A model generated the notes under the pieces. It saw nothing but the letters and a program-made list of their open reading frames with translations. It had not been told where the DNA came from and did no database searches. This document shows, piece by piece, positions 34,363-43,306 of a stretch of 60,136 nucleotides of DNA (position 1 is its first letter; every line of letters begins with the position of its first letter). Origin of the DNA: a bacterium. GTDB taxonomy: Bacteria; Acidobacteriota; Polarisedimenticolia; Polarisedimenticolales; Polarisedimenticolaceae. A program made the translations under genes and the position numbers. The stretch is taken from the NCBI GenBank assembly GCA_024226515.1, contig JAAELQ010000173.1:1-60136 (forward strand), in the 5' to 3' direction.

Positions 34363-37300
34363 ATGCTGCACGCCGATCGATCGTCGTTGAATTCCGCAAT
34401 CTCGCCATCGCTTCTCCGCCGGACGGTGCTTTTCATGGCGCTCGTCGCGGCGCTCGCGGTAGCCCCGGCCCAGGCTCAGGTGGTCTGCTTCACCACGGGC
34501 CCGGGAGCGACGGGCAACTGCTACGAGACGGTGGGCGACGGGCTGGTGTCGTGGGGCGACCGGACGACGTCGACGATCCTGGTCCGCGGCGCGGTCGACC
34601 TGGCCGCGGCGCGCACGTTCAACGACGCGACGGGACACCTGGTGACGATCGGCTCGGGGGAGGAGCAGGCGTTCCTGGCGGCCAACATGTGGCCGATCCC
34701 GCCGCAAGGGACTTACGATCCGCCGATCTCGTTCGGGCCTCCGTACCCCGATCCGAACGCGTTCCTGATCGTCAACTCGCCGCCTGTGGCGGCCGCGGAA
34801 GAGTACCGCGGGATCGCGGCGGCGTTTCCGCCCTACGGCGACGTCTTGACCGGCGACGTGGTGCTGATCGATGACGGGGTCGGGGTGGCGACGAACGGCT
34901 GCGAGCCGCTGACGCCGGCCAGCGAGGTGGTGGTCAGCGGCAACATCGCCCTGATCGACCGGGGCTCGTGCCCGTTCGTGACGAAGGTGCTGAACGCGCA
35001 AACGGCGGGCGCGACGGGCGTGATCATCGCCAACAACATCGATCAGTCGCCGGGTCTGTTCCTGTCGATGGTGCCGCCGGCGGGTTTCGACGTGTCGCAG
35101 CTCGAGATTCCCGCGATGATCATGCGCAGGGAGGAGTCGGACCCGGTCCGCGACCTGCTTCCGTGGAACGTGACGATCGACTTCACGCAGTTCAGCCGGC
35201 ACTACATCGGTGGGTTCTGCGCGGACGACGACTGCTCGGACGACGAGCTGACGTTCTCGTGGGTGACGGGCGAGCCGGTGACCTACACCGAGTGGTGTCC
35301 GGACAGCCCGGACGGGACCGTGTTCGACGACAGCACCTCGCAGGTGCTGCACTTCCTGGATCCGAGCTTCTGCTGGGGCGACGAGATCAACTTCTCGCTC
35401 TACAATACCTACGTGGTGGAGTACGAGTGCGGGACGACGGACACGGACCTCGACGACCTGCCCGATCTGTGTGATGACGACGACGACGACGACACGGTGC
35501 CCGACGTCGACGACAACTGCCCGCTGACCCCCAACCCCGATCAGGCGAACAACGACGGCGACAGTCAGGGCGACGCGTGTGACCCGGACGACGACAACGA
35601 CGGCGTGCCGGACGGCGACGACAACTGCCCGTTCGCGGCCAACCCGGGCCAGGAAAACAATGACGGGGACGCGCAGGGCGACGCGTGCGACCCGGACGAC
35701 GACAACGACGGCGTGCTGGACGTCGACGACAACTGCCCGTTCACGGCCAACCCGGACCAGGCGAACGCGGACGGCGATCCGTTCGGCAACGCGTGCGATC
35801 TGGACGACGACAACGATGGCCTGAAGGACGCGGACGACGCGTGCCCCACGGGCTCGAACGTGGGCCCGGACACGGACATGGACGGCTGCCGCGACGCGGG
35901 AGAGGACGCGGACGACGACAACGATACGTGTCTCGACGTGGACGACCGCAACCCGCTGGTACCGAGCGTGGACGAGGACAACGACGGGGTGCCGGAGGAC
36001 TGCGACACCTGCCCCGGACAGACCGACGACCAGTCGGACGCGGACGGCGACCGCGTGGGCGACGCGTGTGACAACTGCCCCGACGACGCCAATCCGCAGC
36101 AGAGCGACGCCAACGACGACGGCACGGGCGACGCGTGCGAGGACGGCCCGTTCTTCTCGGTCCACACACCGCAGACGGTGGCCAACCCGGTGCTGGTGCT
36201 CAATCCGCGCCAGCCGTACGGCGTCGATCACGACACGGGCGGCTTCTTCGCCCACGGCCCGCTGATGCTGCCGTATCGCAACAACCTCGACGCTCTCGAC
36301 GTGGATGGCGACACCGTCTACTTCTCGGTCAAGGTGCCGGGGATGCGGCGCAACCCGGACGGCAGCGTGATCCTCATGTACCCCGGGATCGCCTACCAGC
36401 GCGACACGGTGGGCAACGTCACGGTGCACACGAACTTCCCGCAGCTCGGGATGAACCTGCAGAACATCGATGGGCTCGACGTGCTGGACGACGGCAGCGT
36501 GGTGTTCACGGTTTCGACGCCGCAGTATCTGTTCTTCCAGGGTTTGCAGATCCTGCACCCGGCCAACGCGTACCGCTACATTCCCAACCCGCCGCAGGTG
36601 GTCGATTACTTCAACGGCGGCGCGCTTGGCCTGGGGGCGATCGACGCGCTGGACGTGCTGCGCGACGGCAGCGTGGTGTTCTCGACGCTGACGACGGTCT
36701 ACGTCTACAACAACGGCACGCCGACGATCGTGCCGCAGCAGGACGCGTTCCGCTACGACCCGGCGACGCAGACGATCGCCCGCTACTTCCCCGAAGGCGC
36801 CAACCAGCTCGCGTCGCTCGACGCGTTCAGCGTCGGCGATCAGCCGGAGTTCCCGGCACCCGAGCTGACGACGACGGCCTCGGCCACGCCGGTCAGCTGC
36901 TTCAACGGCAACGACGGGACGGCGACGGCGACGCCCGCGGGCGGCACGCCGCCCTACCTCTATCAGTGGAGCGACGGTCAGACGACGCAGACGGCGACGG
37001 GCCTGGCTCCGGGACCGTACACGGTGACGGTGACCGACCAGACCGGGCAGACGGCGACCTCGACCGCGACGGTCGGCGACGCCCCGGAGCTGACGCTCGA
37101 CACGTCGGCGACGGGTGTCAGCTGCAACGGCGGCACGGACGGCACGGCGACCGCGACCGCATCGGGCGGCGAGGGTCCGTACATGTACGTCTGGGAAGAC
37201 GGTCAGATGACGGCGACGGCGACCAACCTGGCCCCGGGGCCGCACAGCGTGACGGTGAAGGACGCGCACGGCTGCGCGAAGACGGCAACGGTCGTGGTGC

Positions 37301-39543
37301 CCGAGCCGACTCCGGTGGCGGCAACGAGCACGACGACTCCGGTGTCGTGCGCCGGCGGGTCGGACGGCACGGCGACGGTGAATACGACGGGCGGCACGCC
37401 GCCTTACACCTACGCGTGGAACGACGGCCAGACGACGCAGACGGCGACGGGCCTGCCGGCGGGAAGCTACGCCGTCATGGTCACCGACGCCAACGGCTGC
37501 TCGGTGACGATCGGCGTGACGGTCGACGAGTCGATGCCGCTGGTGCTCGAGCTGGTCAGCGAGCCGCCGTTCTGTCCGGCCGGCGGTGACGGCACGGCGA
37601 CGGCGTTGGTCGGTGGCGGCACGCCGCCCTACAGCTACCTGTGGAACGACGGTCAGACGACGCAGACGGCGCTGGTGCCGATGGGTACGTACAGCGTGAC
37701 GGTGACGGATGCGGCCGGCTGCACCCTCGACGGCCAGATCGACGTGTCCGACCCCGAGCCGATCGTGCTGGGCCTCGATGTGACCAACGCCAGTTGCCCG
37801 GGCTTCACCGACGGCGCGATCGACCTCACGCCGTCGGGCGGCGAGGAGGGCTACGCCTTCCTGTGGAGCAACGGGGCGACGACCGAGGACCTCTCCGGTC
37901 TCGGCGCGGGGACCTACTCCGTGCTGGTCAACGACGGCAACGCCTGCACCGAGACGGACTCGGCGACCGTGACCGACCTCGACGTGACCGATCTCGTGGC
38001 TTCCTGCCTCGGTAGTGCGGTGATCCTGGTGCTGGACAACGTCGGCAACGGGTCGATCACTTCGCCCGATGTCGACAACGGCTCGTCGGATGCATGCGGG
38101 CCGGTGACTCTCGCGGCCTCTCCGAACGCCTTCACCTGTGCCGACATCGGCGCCAATACGGTGACCCTCACGGCGACCGACGAGGCGGGCAACACCGATA
38201 CCTGCCCGGCCCAGGTGGACGTTGTCGACGGAACGCCGCCGCAGGCTGTGTGCAAGGACATTACCTTACAGCTTTGCGGGACCGATCCGGCGACGATCAC
38301 GGCCGCGGACATCGACGACGGCAGTACCGACGAGTGCAGTTTGGCCAGCCTGACGGCATCGCAGACTACGTTCACGACGGCGGGACAGTTCCCGGTCGTC
38401 CTCACGGCCACGGATGCGTCCGGCAACTCGTCCACCTGCATCGCGACCGTGACGGTCGTGCCTTCGCCCACGGTGTCGGCCACGGTGGACAATGACGTCT
38501 CCTGCAATGGAGCGAGCGACGGACAGGCAACGGTGATCACTTCCGGCGGTTCGGGAACGTTCGCGTACGCCTGGAGCGACGGCCAGACGCTGCACACTGC
38601 GACCGGCCTCGCGGGCGCAACCTACAGCGTGACCGTGACGGACCAGGTCGCCTCCTGCTCGCTCACGACGACGGTGACCGTCGCGGAGCCGCCTGTGCTG
38701 ACCGCGGCGGCGGTCGCCACCGACGCATCGTGCTCCGGCAACACCGACGGCTCGGTCGACCTGACGGTGAGCGGAGGGACACCGCCGTACAGTTACGCCT
38801 GGAGCAACGGCGCGACGACCCAGGATCTCTCGGGGCTCACCGCCGGCACGTACACGGTCACCGTCACCGATGCCAACGGTTGTACTGCGTCCGCGGCGGC
38901 AACCGTGTCCACCGATCCGGCCGTCGCCATCGTTCCGGCTCTCGCCGTCGCCGACGAGACGACATGCGGCAGCGGGGACGGGGACGCTTCCGTTATCTCT
39001 GTTCTGGACGGGAACGGCGTCGACATCGCGACGGACGTGAGCTTCTTGTGGAGCACCGGAGCTACGACGAGCGGGATCTCCGGCTTGTCCGCGGGCGACT
39101 ACAGCGTGTCGGTTACCCGCACGTCCACCGGCTGCAGCACGCTGGCGCAAGCCACGGTCAGCTGCAGCCCGGGGCTCGCGGGAGACTTCGACGGCGACCA
39201 GGACCTGGACTGCGACGACGTGAACGCGCTGACCGCCGCGATCAACAACCTCGACTTGTCGTTCGACCTGAACGGGGACGGCGTGCCCGAATCGGCGGAC
39301 CTCGACCTGTGGCTCGCGCTCGCCGGCGCACAGAACGCGAGCGCGACGGGGGGTAATCCGTACCTGCCCGGCGACGCCAACCTCGACGGCTGCGTCGACG
39401 GCGTGGATTTCACCATCTGGAACGCCAACAAGTTCACGTCCAACGAAGCCTGGTGTTCCGGCAACTTCAGCGCCGACGGCGATATCGACGGCTCGGACTT
39501 CCTCATCTGGGACGCCAACAAGTTCACCTGTTCGAACGATTGA
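34363..39543 (+). CDS. 1726-residue surface protein: lectin/PA, thrombospondin-3, SprB repeats, dockerin-like tail
   Basis: Signal peptide 1-39 ('APAQAQ'). Residues about 60-110 and 280-350 read as the two halves of a C-type lectin-like domain ('TGHLVTIGSGEEQAFL', 'FSWVTGEPVTYTEWCP'), and between them lies a protease-associated (PA) domain ('GNIALIDRGSCPFVTKVLNAQTAG' region). Then come thrombospondin type 3 calcium repeats (355-590), a region with repeated 'LDVLDDGSVVF' strands (600-830), five SprB repeats of about 75 residues (840-1210), two HYR-like domains (1220-1375), three more SprB repeats (1380-1605) and two dockerin-type motifs ('GDANLDGCVDGVDFTIWNANKF', split by the loop) to the end. 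No catalytic domain is evident; adhesion or glycan binding outside the cell is likely. GGGGG precedes the ATG at 34363. Confidence 0.88.
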   Translation: MLHADRSSLNSAISPSLLRRTVLFMALVAALAVAPAQAQVVCFTTGPGATGNCYETVGDGLVSWGDRTTSTILVRGAVDLAAARTFNDATGHLVTIGSGEEQAFLAANMWPIPPQGTYDPPISFGPPYPDPNAFLIVNSPPVAAAEEYRGIAAAFPPYGDVLTGDVVLIDDGVGVATNGCEPLTPASEVVVSGNIALIDRGSCPFVTKVLNAQTAGATGVIIANNIDQSPGLFLSMVPPAGFDVSQLEIPAMIMRREESDPVRDLLPWNVTIDFTQFSRHYIGGFCADDDCSDDELTFSWVTGEPVTYTEWCPDSPDGTVFDDSTSQVLHFLDPSFCWGDEINFSLYNTYVVEYECGTTDTDLDDLPDLCDDDDDDDTVPDVDDNCPLTPNPDQANNDGDSQGDACDPDDDNDGVPDGDDNCPFAANPGQENNDGDAQGDACDPDDDNDGVLDVDDNCPFTANPDQANADGDPFGNACDLDDDNDGLKDADDACPTGSNVGPDTDMDGCRDAGEDADDDNDTCLDVDDRNPLVPSVDEDNDGVPEDCDTCPGQTDDQSDADGDRVGDACDNCPDDANPQQSDANDDGTGDACEDGPFFSVHTPQTVANPVLVLNPRQPYGVDHDTGGFFAHGPLMLPYRNNLDALDVDGDTVYFSVKVPGMRRNPDGSVILMYPGIAYQRDTVGNVTVHTNFPQLGMNLQNIDGLDVLDDGSVVFTVSTPQYLFFQGLQILHPANAYRYIPNPPQVVDYFNGGALGLGAIDALDVLRDGSVVFSTLTTVYVYNNGTPTIVPQQDAFRYDPATQTIARYFPEGANQLASLDAFSVGDQPEFPAPELTTTASATPVSCFNGNDGTATATPAGGTPPYLYQWSDGQTTQTATGLAPGPYTVTVTDQTGQTATSTATVGDAPELTLDTSATGVSCNGGTDGTATATASGGEGPYMYVWEDGQMTATATNLAPGPHSVTVKDAHGCAKTATVVVPEPTPVAATSTTTPVSCAGGSDGTATVNTTGGTPPYTYAWNDGQTTQTATGLPAGSYAVMVTDANGCSVTIGVTVDESMPLVLELVSEPPFCPAGGDGTATALVGGGTPPYSYLWNDGQTTQTALVPMGTYSVTVTDAAGCTLDGQIDVSDPEPIVLGLDVTNASCPGFTDGAIDLTPSGGEEGYAFLWSNGATTEDLSGLGAGTYSVLVNDGNACTETDSATVTDLDVTDLVASCLGSAVILVLDNVGNGSITSPDVDNGSSDACGPVTLAASPNAFTCADIGANTVTLTATDEAGNTDTCPAQVDVVDGTPPQAVCKDITLQLCGTDPATITAADIDDGSTDECSLASLTASQTTFTTAGQFPVVLTATDASGNSSTCIATVTVVPSPTVSATVDNDVSCNGASDGQATVITSGGSGTFAYAWSDGQTLHTATGLAGATYSVTVTDQVASCSLTTTVTVAEPPVLTAAAVATDASCSGNTDGSVDLTVSGGTPPYSYAWSNGATTQDLSGLTAGTYTVTVTDANGCTASAAATVSTDPAVAIVPALAVADETTCGSGDGDASVISVLDGNGVDIATDVSFLWSTGATTSGISGLSAGDYSVSVTRTSTGCSTLAQATVSCSPGLAGDFDGDQDLDCDDVNALTAAINNLDLSFDLNGDGVPESADLDLWLALAGAQNASATGGNPYLPGDANLDGCVDGVDFTIWNANKFTSNEAWCSGNFSADGDIDGSDFLIWDANKFTCSND

Positions 39544-39553
39544 GGACCGCTAC

Positions 39554-39603
39554 GGGGTCAGACCGTGCATCGTGCATTGTGCGACAATGCACAGTCTGAC
39601 CCC
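39554..39603. repeat. REP-like palindrome (copy 2, complete)
   Basis: A 50-base imperfect palindrome: left arm GGGGTCAGACCGTGCAT, right arm ATGCACAGTCTGACCCC (one mismatch), with a nested inner hairpin GTGCATTG/CAATGCAC in the centre. It lies immediately after the giant surface-protein gene. This type of sequence is known as a REP element mobilised by RAYT (IS200-like) transposases; no RAYT gene is in the window. It could also stabilise or end the upstream transcript. Confidence 0.75.
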
Positions 39604-39605
39604 GA

Positions 39606-40373
39606 ATGATGAAGACGACCTCGACGGCGCGTACGGTTCTGGTGTTCCTGGGCGTTCTCGGCCTGGTGGTCGTGCTGTCGTACGCCTACAACAAGTACCT
39701 CGAGTCGACCGCGCCCGCGGTCGAGACGCCGCTGGCGCTGTCCGAGACGGTGCGGGACGGAATCGCGGCGCTGCGTGAGGAGCGCTACGGCGACGCGCGC
39801 CGGCTGCTCGAGTCGGTCGCCGCCGACGATCCGGAGTACGTCGTCGCGCGGCACGGCCTCTCGGCGACCCTGTTCGCGCAGGGCGAGCATGAGCGGTCGG
39901 TCGAGGTCGCGCGAGCGCTGACCGACGAACGCCCGCAGGACGCCGAGACCTGGATCGCGCTGGGCTGGGCGCAGCATCGCATGGGCGACCACACGTCGGC
40001 CGAGGGTGTGACGCTGCAGGCGCTGCAGCTCGACGCCGAGCACAAGGCCGCGCACTACAACCTGGCGCTGTTCCGCCTGGCCCAGGGCCGGTTGCCCGAG
40101 GCGATCGACGGCTACTACAAGGAGATGGAGCGTAACAAGGACGTGCCCGCCTTCAGTCGCGCGCGGCAGGACCTGCGCCGGCTGCACGACGCGCGGGCGG
40201 ACCTACCGGGCGTGCACTACGCGCTGGCCTTCTTCGCCAAGACCGCGTTGAGCCGCCAGGAGGAGATCGTCGAGCTGCAGCACTTTCTCGACCTCGACAC
40301 GACGGGCCCGGTCGCCGACCAGGCCCGCGTTCGACTCGAGGAGGCGCGCGCCGCCCTCAATCCGGACGGTTGA
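39606..40373 (+). CDS. Membrane-anchored TPR protein
   Basis: A 255-residue protein with an N-terminal membrane helix (about 10-28) and about four tetratricopeptide repeats (50-200; 'GIAALREERYGDARRLLESV', 'AETWIALGWAQHRMGDHTSAE', 'AAHYNLALFRLAQGRLPEA'). TPR domains mediate protein contacts; the partner is unknown. Its 3' end overlaps the 3' end of the convergent TlpA-like gene by 17 bases. Both proteins contain helical repeats and are probably periplasm-facing, so a shared process is possible. Confidence 0.85.
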   Translation: MMKTTSTARTVLVFLGVLGLVVVLSYAYNKYLESTAPAVETPLALSETVRDGIAALREERYGDARRLLESVAADDPEYVVARHGLSATLFAQGEHERSVEVARALTDERPQDAETWIALGWAQHRMGDHTSAEGVTLQALQLDAEHKAAHYNLALFRLAQGRLPEAIDGYYKEMERNKDVPAFSRARQDLRRLHDARADLPGVHYALAFFAKTALSRQEEIVELQHFLDLDTTGPVADQARVRLEEARAALNPDG

Positions 40374-41943
40374 GCGCCGCCCGAACCGTCTTCTCCAACC
40401 CCTTACCGTGCGAGTTGACGGCGATCACCTTGCCGTCGGGCCCGACCACGACGTTGAACGGGATCTCCTTCACGCCGAAATCGCGCACCAGATCGGAGTC
40501 CCAGCTCAGACCGTCTTGCACGTGGCTGCCGGGCAGCTCGCGCTGGGCGATCCATTCGCGCAGGTCGTCCGGCGCGACGTCGTCGGGCCAGTCGAGGTTG
40601 ACGCCCAGCACGACGACGTCCTCGCCGTGCTTGCGGTCGATCTTCTGCAGCGTCGGGAACTCCTTGACGCACGGCTGGCACCAGGTGGCCCAGAAGTCGA
40701 TGACGGTGACCTTGCCGCGCAGGGCCTCGAGGTCGATCGTCTTGCCCTCGAGGTCGGTGACGCGGAACTCGGGCAGGCCGCCGACCTGCAGCGCGAGCTG
40801 ACCCAGTCCGTCGCGCACGTCGGCCCACGTCGCGGAATCCGCATGGGCCGAGGCCAGCGCGCCGTAACGCGCCGAGGCCGCCTGCATCCCGCCGCTCTCG
40901 AGATCGGTGCGGATCAGGCCGACCATCGCGGCGGCCGCCACGGTCGAGTCGCCATGAGTCGAGACGATCTCTTCCAGCGACTCCTGGAGGCGCTTCAGCG
41001 TCTCGGGCTTCAGCGCTCCGTCAAAGCGTCGCATGTTCAGCACCAGGGCCCGGGCCATCAACGCCTCGGGTCTGCGCTCGCTCTCCGGGAAGCGGTCGAG
41101 CAGTAGTTTCGAGGCGCGCTCGAGGTGCGCCGTCGCGCCGCGCGGCAGCGCCTCCCAGCGGCCGAGTGGGCCGTCCGCGTAGAGCAGCACCAGGTACTCG
41201 ACGGCGGGGCCGATGTCGTCCGCGTCGCCACAGCTCTGTACGTAGGTCTCCAGGCGCGACGCCGAGGCGCGCTCGAGCAACCGCGTCCACTGATCGGTCA
41301 GGTGCGGGCCGAGCGCCGGAGACAGCTCCTCGATGCGTGCGACGGCGACCGCGTGCTGCTGCAGCACCTGCTGCAGGTCGTCCGGCGCGGTCGTGTTGAC
41401 GAACGCGTCCCACGCGGGCCAGTTGCGCTCCTGTTCTTGCATCGCGGGGACGGCGTCGACCAGGTCGAGGTAGCCGATCGGCCGGCCGATCTTGGTCCAG
41501 GCCTCCGAGCGCTCGAGGCGCAGCAGCTCGCGAAAGCCGCGCAGCACCGCCTGCTCGAGATGCTCGACGGCCGCCTTCTTCTCGCCGCGTTGTGCGGCGA
41601 GAGTCGCCAGCGACAGGTGCGGCTGGTAGTTGCCCGGGAAGACGCCGGTCTGTGCGCGGTACATGCGCTCGGCGTTGACGAGGTCGCCCTCGCGCTGCAG
41701 CGCCTTGCCGCGCTCGCCGAGCGCGACGTAGCGCTCGATGTCTTCCGCACTGAGATCCGGAAGCAACCCGAGGATCGGAAGGTGATCCTGATGCTCTCTC
41801 AGGGTCTGTTCTACCTGGTCGCCCTTACGAGACTGAGCGCGGCCCAACGCGCCGCAACCGCCGGGGCCTCAGCCGCCGTGCAGGTTCTGGACGAACAGGC
41901 CGATCGACAGTCCGAGCGCAAGCATACAGATCAAGCGACGCAT
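40357..41943 (-). CDS. TlpA/ResA-like thioredoxin with helical N-terminal part; candidate selenoprotein (UGA codon 25)
   Basis: Read from the ATG at 41943 (strong site GGAGGAGGG 6 bases upstream), the first 24 residues form a membrane/signal segment ('MRRLICMLALGLSIG' onward). Codon 25 is TGA (41871-41869), then the same frame continues for 503 codons to 40357. The body has TPR-like helices (about 60-380) and a TlpA-type thioredoxin domain with C422-Q-P-C425 ('WATWCQPCVKEFP') and 'EIPFNVVVGPDGK'. Without the UGA the best start would be a TTG at 41847 with no ribosome site and no export signal, unusual for TlpA proteins. A SECIS-like hairpin follows the UGA, and a Sec-containing selD lies just upstream, so I read UGA as probable selenocysteine (U25, with C30 nearby). 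A nonsense mutation or a leader peptide are alternatives. Predicted role: extracytoplasmic thiol-disulfide exchange. Confidence 0.7.
41839..41855 (-). promoter_or_regulatory. SECIS-like hairpin after UGA codon 25 of the TlpA-like gene
   Basis: Stem GCGGC (41855-41851) pairs with GCCGC (41843-41839); the 7-base loop starts with G (GCGTTGG). The loop begins 19 bases after the UGA, inside the coding frame, as expected for bacterial SECIS elements read by SelB. A competing GGCCC/GGGCC pairing exists. Hand-folded only. Confidence 0.45.
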
Positions 41944-42063
41944 GGAGCCCTCCTCCTCGACGAGTCTACGTACCCGAAGATACGTGCGAGCCTAACCAAA
42001 TGTTTGCCGGAAGCTCAAGCAAAAACAAGAAGATGAGGATTTCCGGTCGGGAACCCCCGGATT

Positions 42064-43110
42064 TCAGTCGACGACGATCCGCGCGGGTCCCTCGACGACC
42101 TCTCCGATCTCGGCGGCCCGGTGGCCCGTGTCGAGCAGCGCCTGCAGCAAATCGGCGGCCCGCTCGGCCGGCGTCGCCAGCAGCAGGCCGCCGGAGGTCT
42201 GCGGGTCGAACAGCAGCTCCTGCTGCACGGCGTCGAGGCCGTGCCGGTCCTCGAGCCTCCCGTCGAGATTGCTGCGGTTCCCCTTCGTCGTGCCGGTGGA
42301 CTGTCCGCCGCGGACGACCTCCGCGAACGCGTCGTAGGTCGGGACCGCGTCGATGTCGATCCTCAGCGCCACAGCCGACGATCGCGCGATGCCCCACGCG
42401 TGACCGGCGAGGCCGAAACCGGTGACGTCGGTGCCCCCGCGCACGCCGTGCTCGAGGGCCAGCCGCGAGGCGACGTCGTTCAGCCGCTCCATCTCGACCA
42501 GGCCCGGCTCGAGTCCGGCTGCGTCGAGCCTGTCCTTCTTGTATGCGTTGATCAGCACGCCGGTGCCGACCGGTTTGGTCAGAATCAGCTTCTGGCCGGG
42601 CGTCGCGCCGGCGTTCGTGATCAGCCGCTCGGGGTCCGCCTCGCCGATCACGGCCAGGCCGAACTTCAGTTCCTTGTCGGCGACCGTGTGACCGCCGAGC
42701 AGCACCGCCCCGGCGTCGAGGATCGCCCGCGCGCCGCCCTCGAGGATGCCGCTCAGGGCTTCCCGGGGCACTTCCTTGGGAAAGCAGCACAGGTTCAGGG
42801 CGAACAGCGGCTTACCGCCCATGGCCCACACGTCGGAGATCGAGTTGGCAGCCGCCACCCGTCCGAAGCGCTGCGGGTCGTCGCAGACCGGGGTGATGAA
42901 GTCGACCGTCGCGACGAGCGAGCTGTCCTTGAAGCGCAGCACTCCCGCGTCGTCGCCGGTGTCGGCGCCGACCAGCACACTCGCGTCCGCGCCGGCGAGT
43001 GCCGCCACCGGGGCCACGATCTCGCGCAGGTCCTCCGGACCCGTCTTGCCCGCTCAGCCGCCGGACGCGGCGCAGCCGGTGAGACGGAAATCCTTGTCGT
43101 GCCAGCCCAT
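42064..43110 (-). CDS. selD: Selenide, water dikinase SelD, itself a selenoprotein (UGA codon 19)
   Basis: A 348-residue enzyme that makes selenophosphate from selenide and ATP, the selenium donor for Sec-tRNA and selenouridine. The start ATG at 43110 is preceded by an in-frame TAA 9 bases upstream, so it is the first possible start. Codon 19 is TGA (43056-43054) in the context 'CAASGG-U-AGK', exactly the catalytic Cys/Sec position of the family, with the essential Lys at 22. The rest is intact: 'GADTGDDAGVL', 'NSISDVWAMGGKPLFALNL', 'LLGGHTVAD', 'GTDVTGFGLAGHAWG' and 'DPQTSGGLL'. A gene caller that treats TGA as a stop would start at 43017 or later and lose the active site. Same strand as the TlpA-like gene, 120 bases downstream. 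Confidence 0.93.
43029..43041 (-). promoter_or_regulatory. SECIS-like hairpin in selD
   Basis: Directly after the UGA, GGTCC (43041-43037) pairs with GGACC (43033-43029) around the loop GGA. The loop begins 18 bases after the UGA with G, the layout of bacterial SECIS elements that recruit SelB at the paused ribosome. Confidence 0.7.
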
Positions 43111-43306
43111 GCGGGCATCTTACTACCGCGATGAACCCGGCCGGGGCGTGCGCCGTAAAACCGAGGTCAAGGTATCGGACCTAGGGCTGTTTAGAAAAAA
43201 CTCGTCCCGGATCCGGGAAGTCCGTTGGGTTTCCCGTTCGCGCCGGGACCCCCGTCATCAACCTGGGTTAGAATCGAATCAACCACGGACACGGAGGGAG
43301 ATATTG

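Noticed and set aside
34243..34408. Longer starts for ModA
   Set aside because: They would place 35 or more polar residues before the signal peptide; the GTG at 34138 gives a normal signal sequence.
34318..37269. 983-codon minus-strand open frame
   Set aside because: Shadow of the lectin/SprB gene; its His/Arg/Val-rich composition mirrors the calcium repeats.
41869..41943. Independent 24-residue small membrane protein upstream of a TTG-started TlpA gene
   Set aside because: Possible, but less likely: the peptide supplies exactly the missing export signal, is in frame with the TlpA gene, and the TTG has no ribosome site. Kept only as an alternative.
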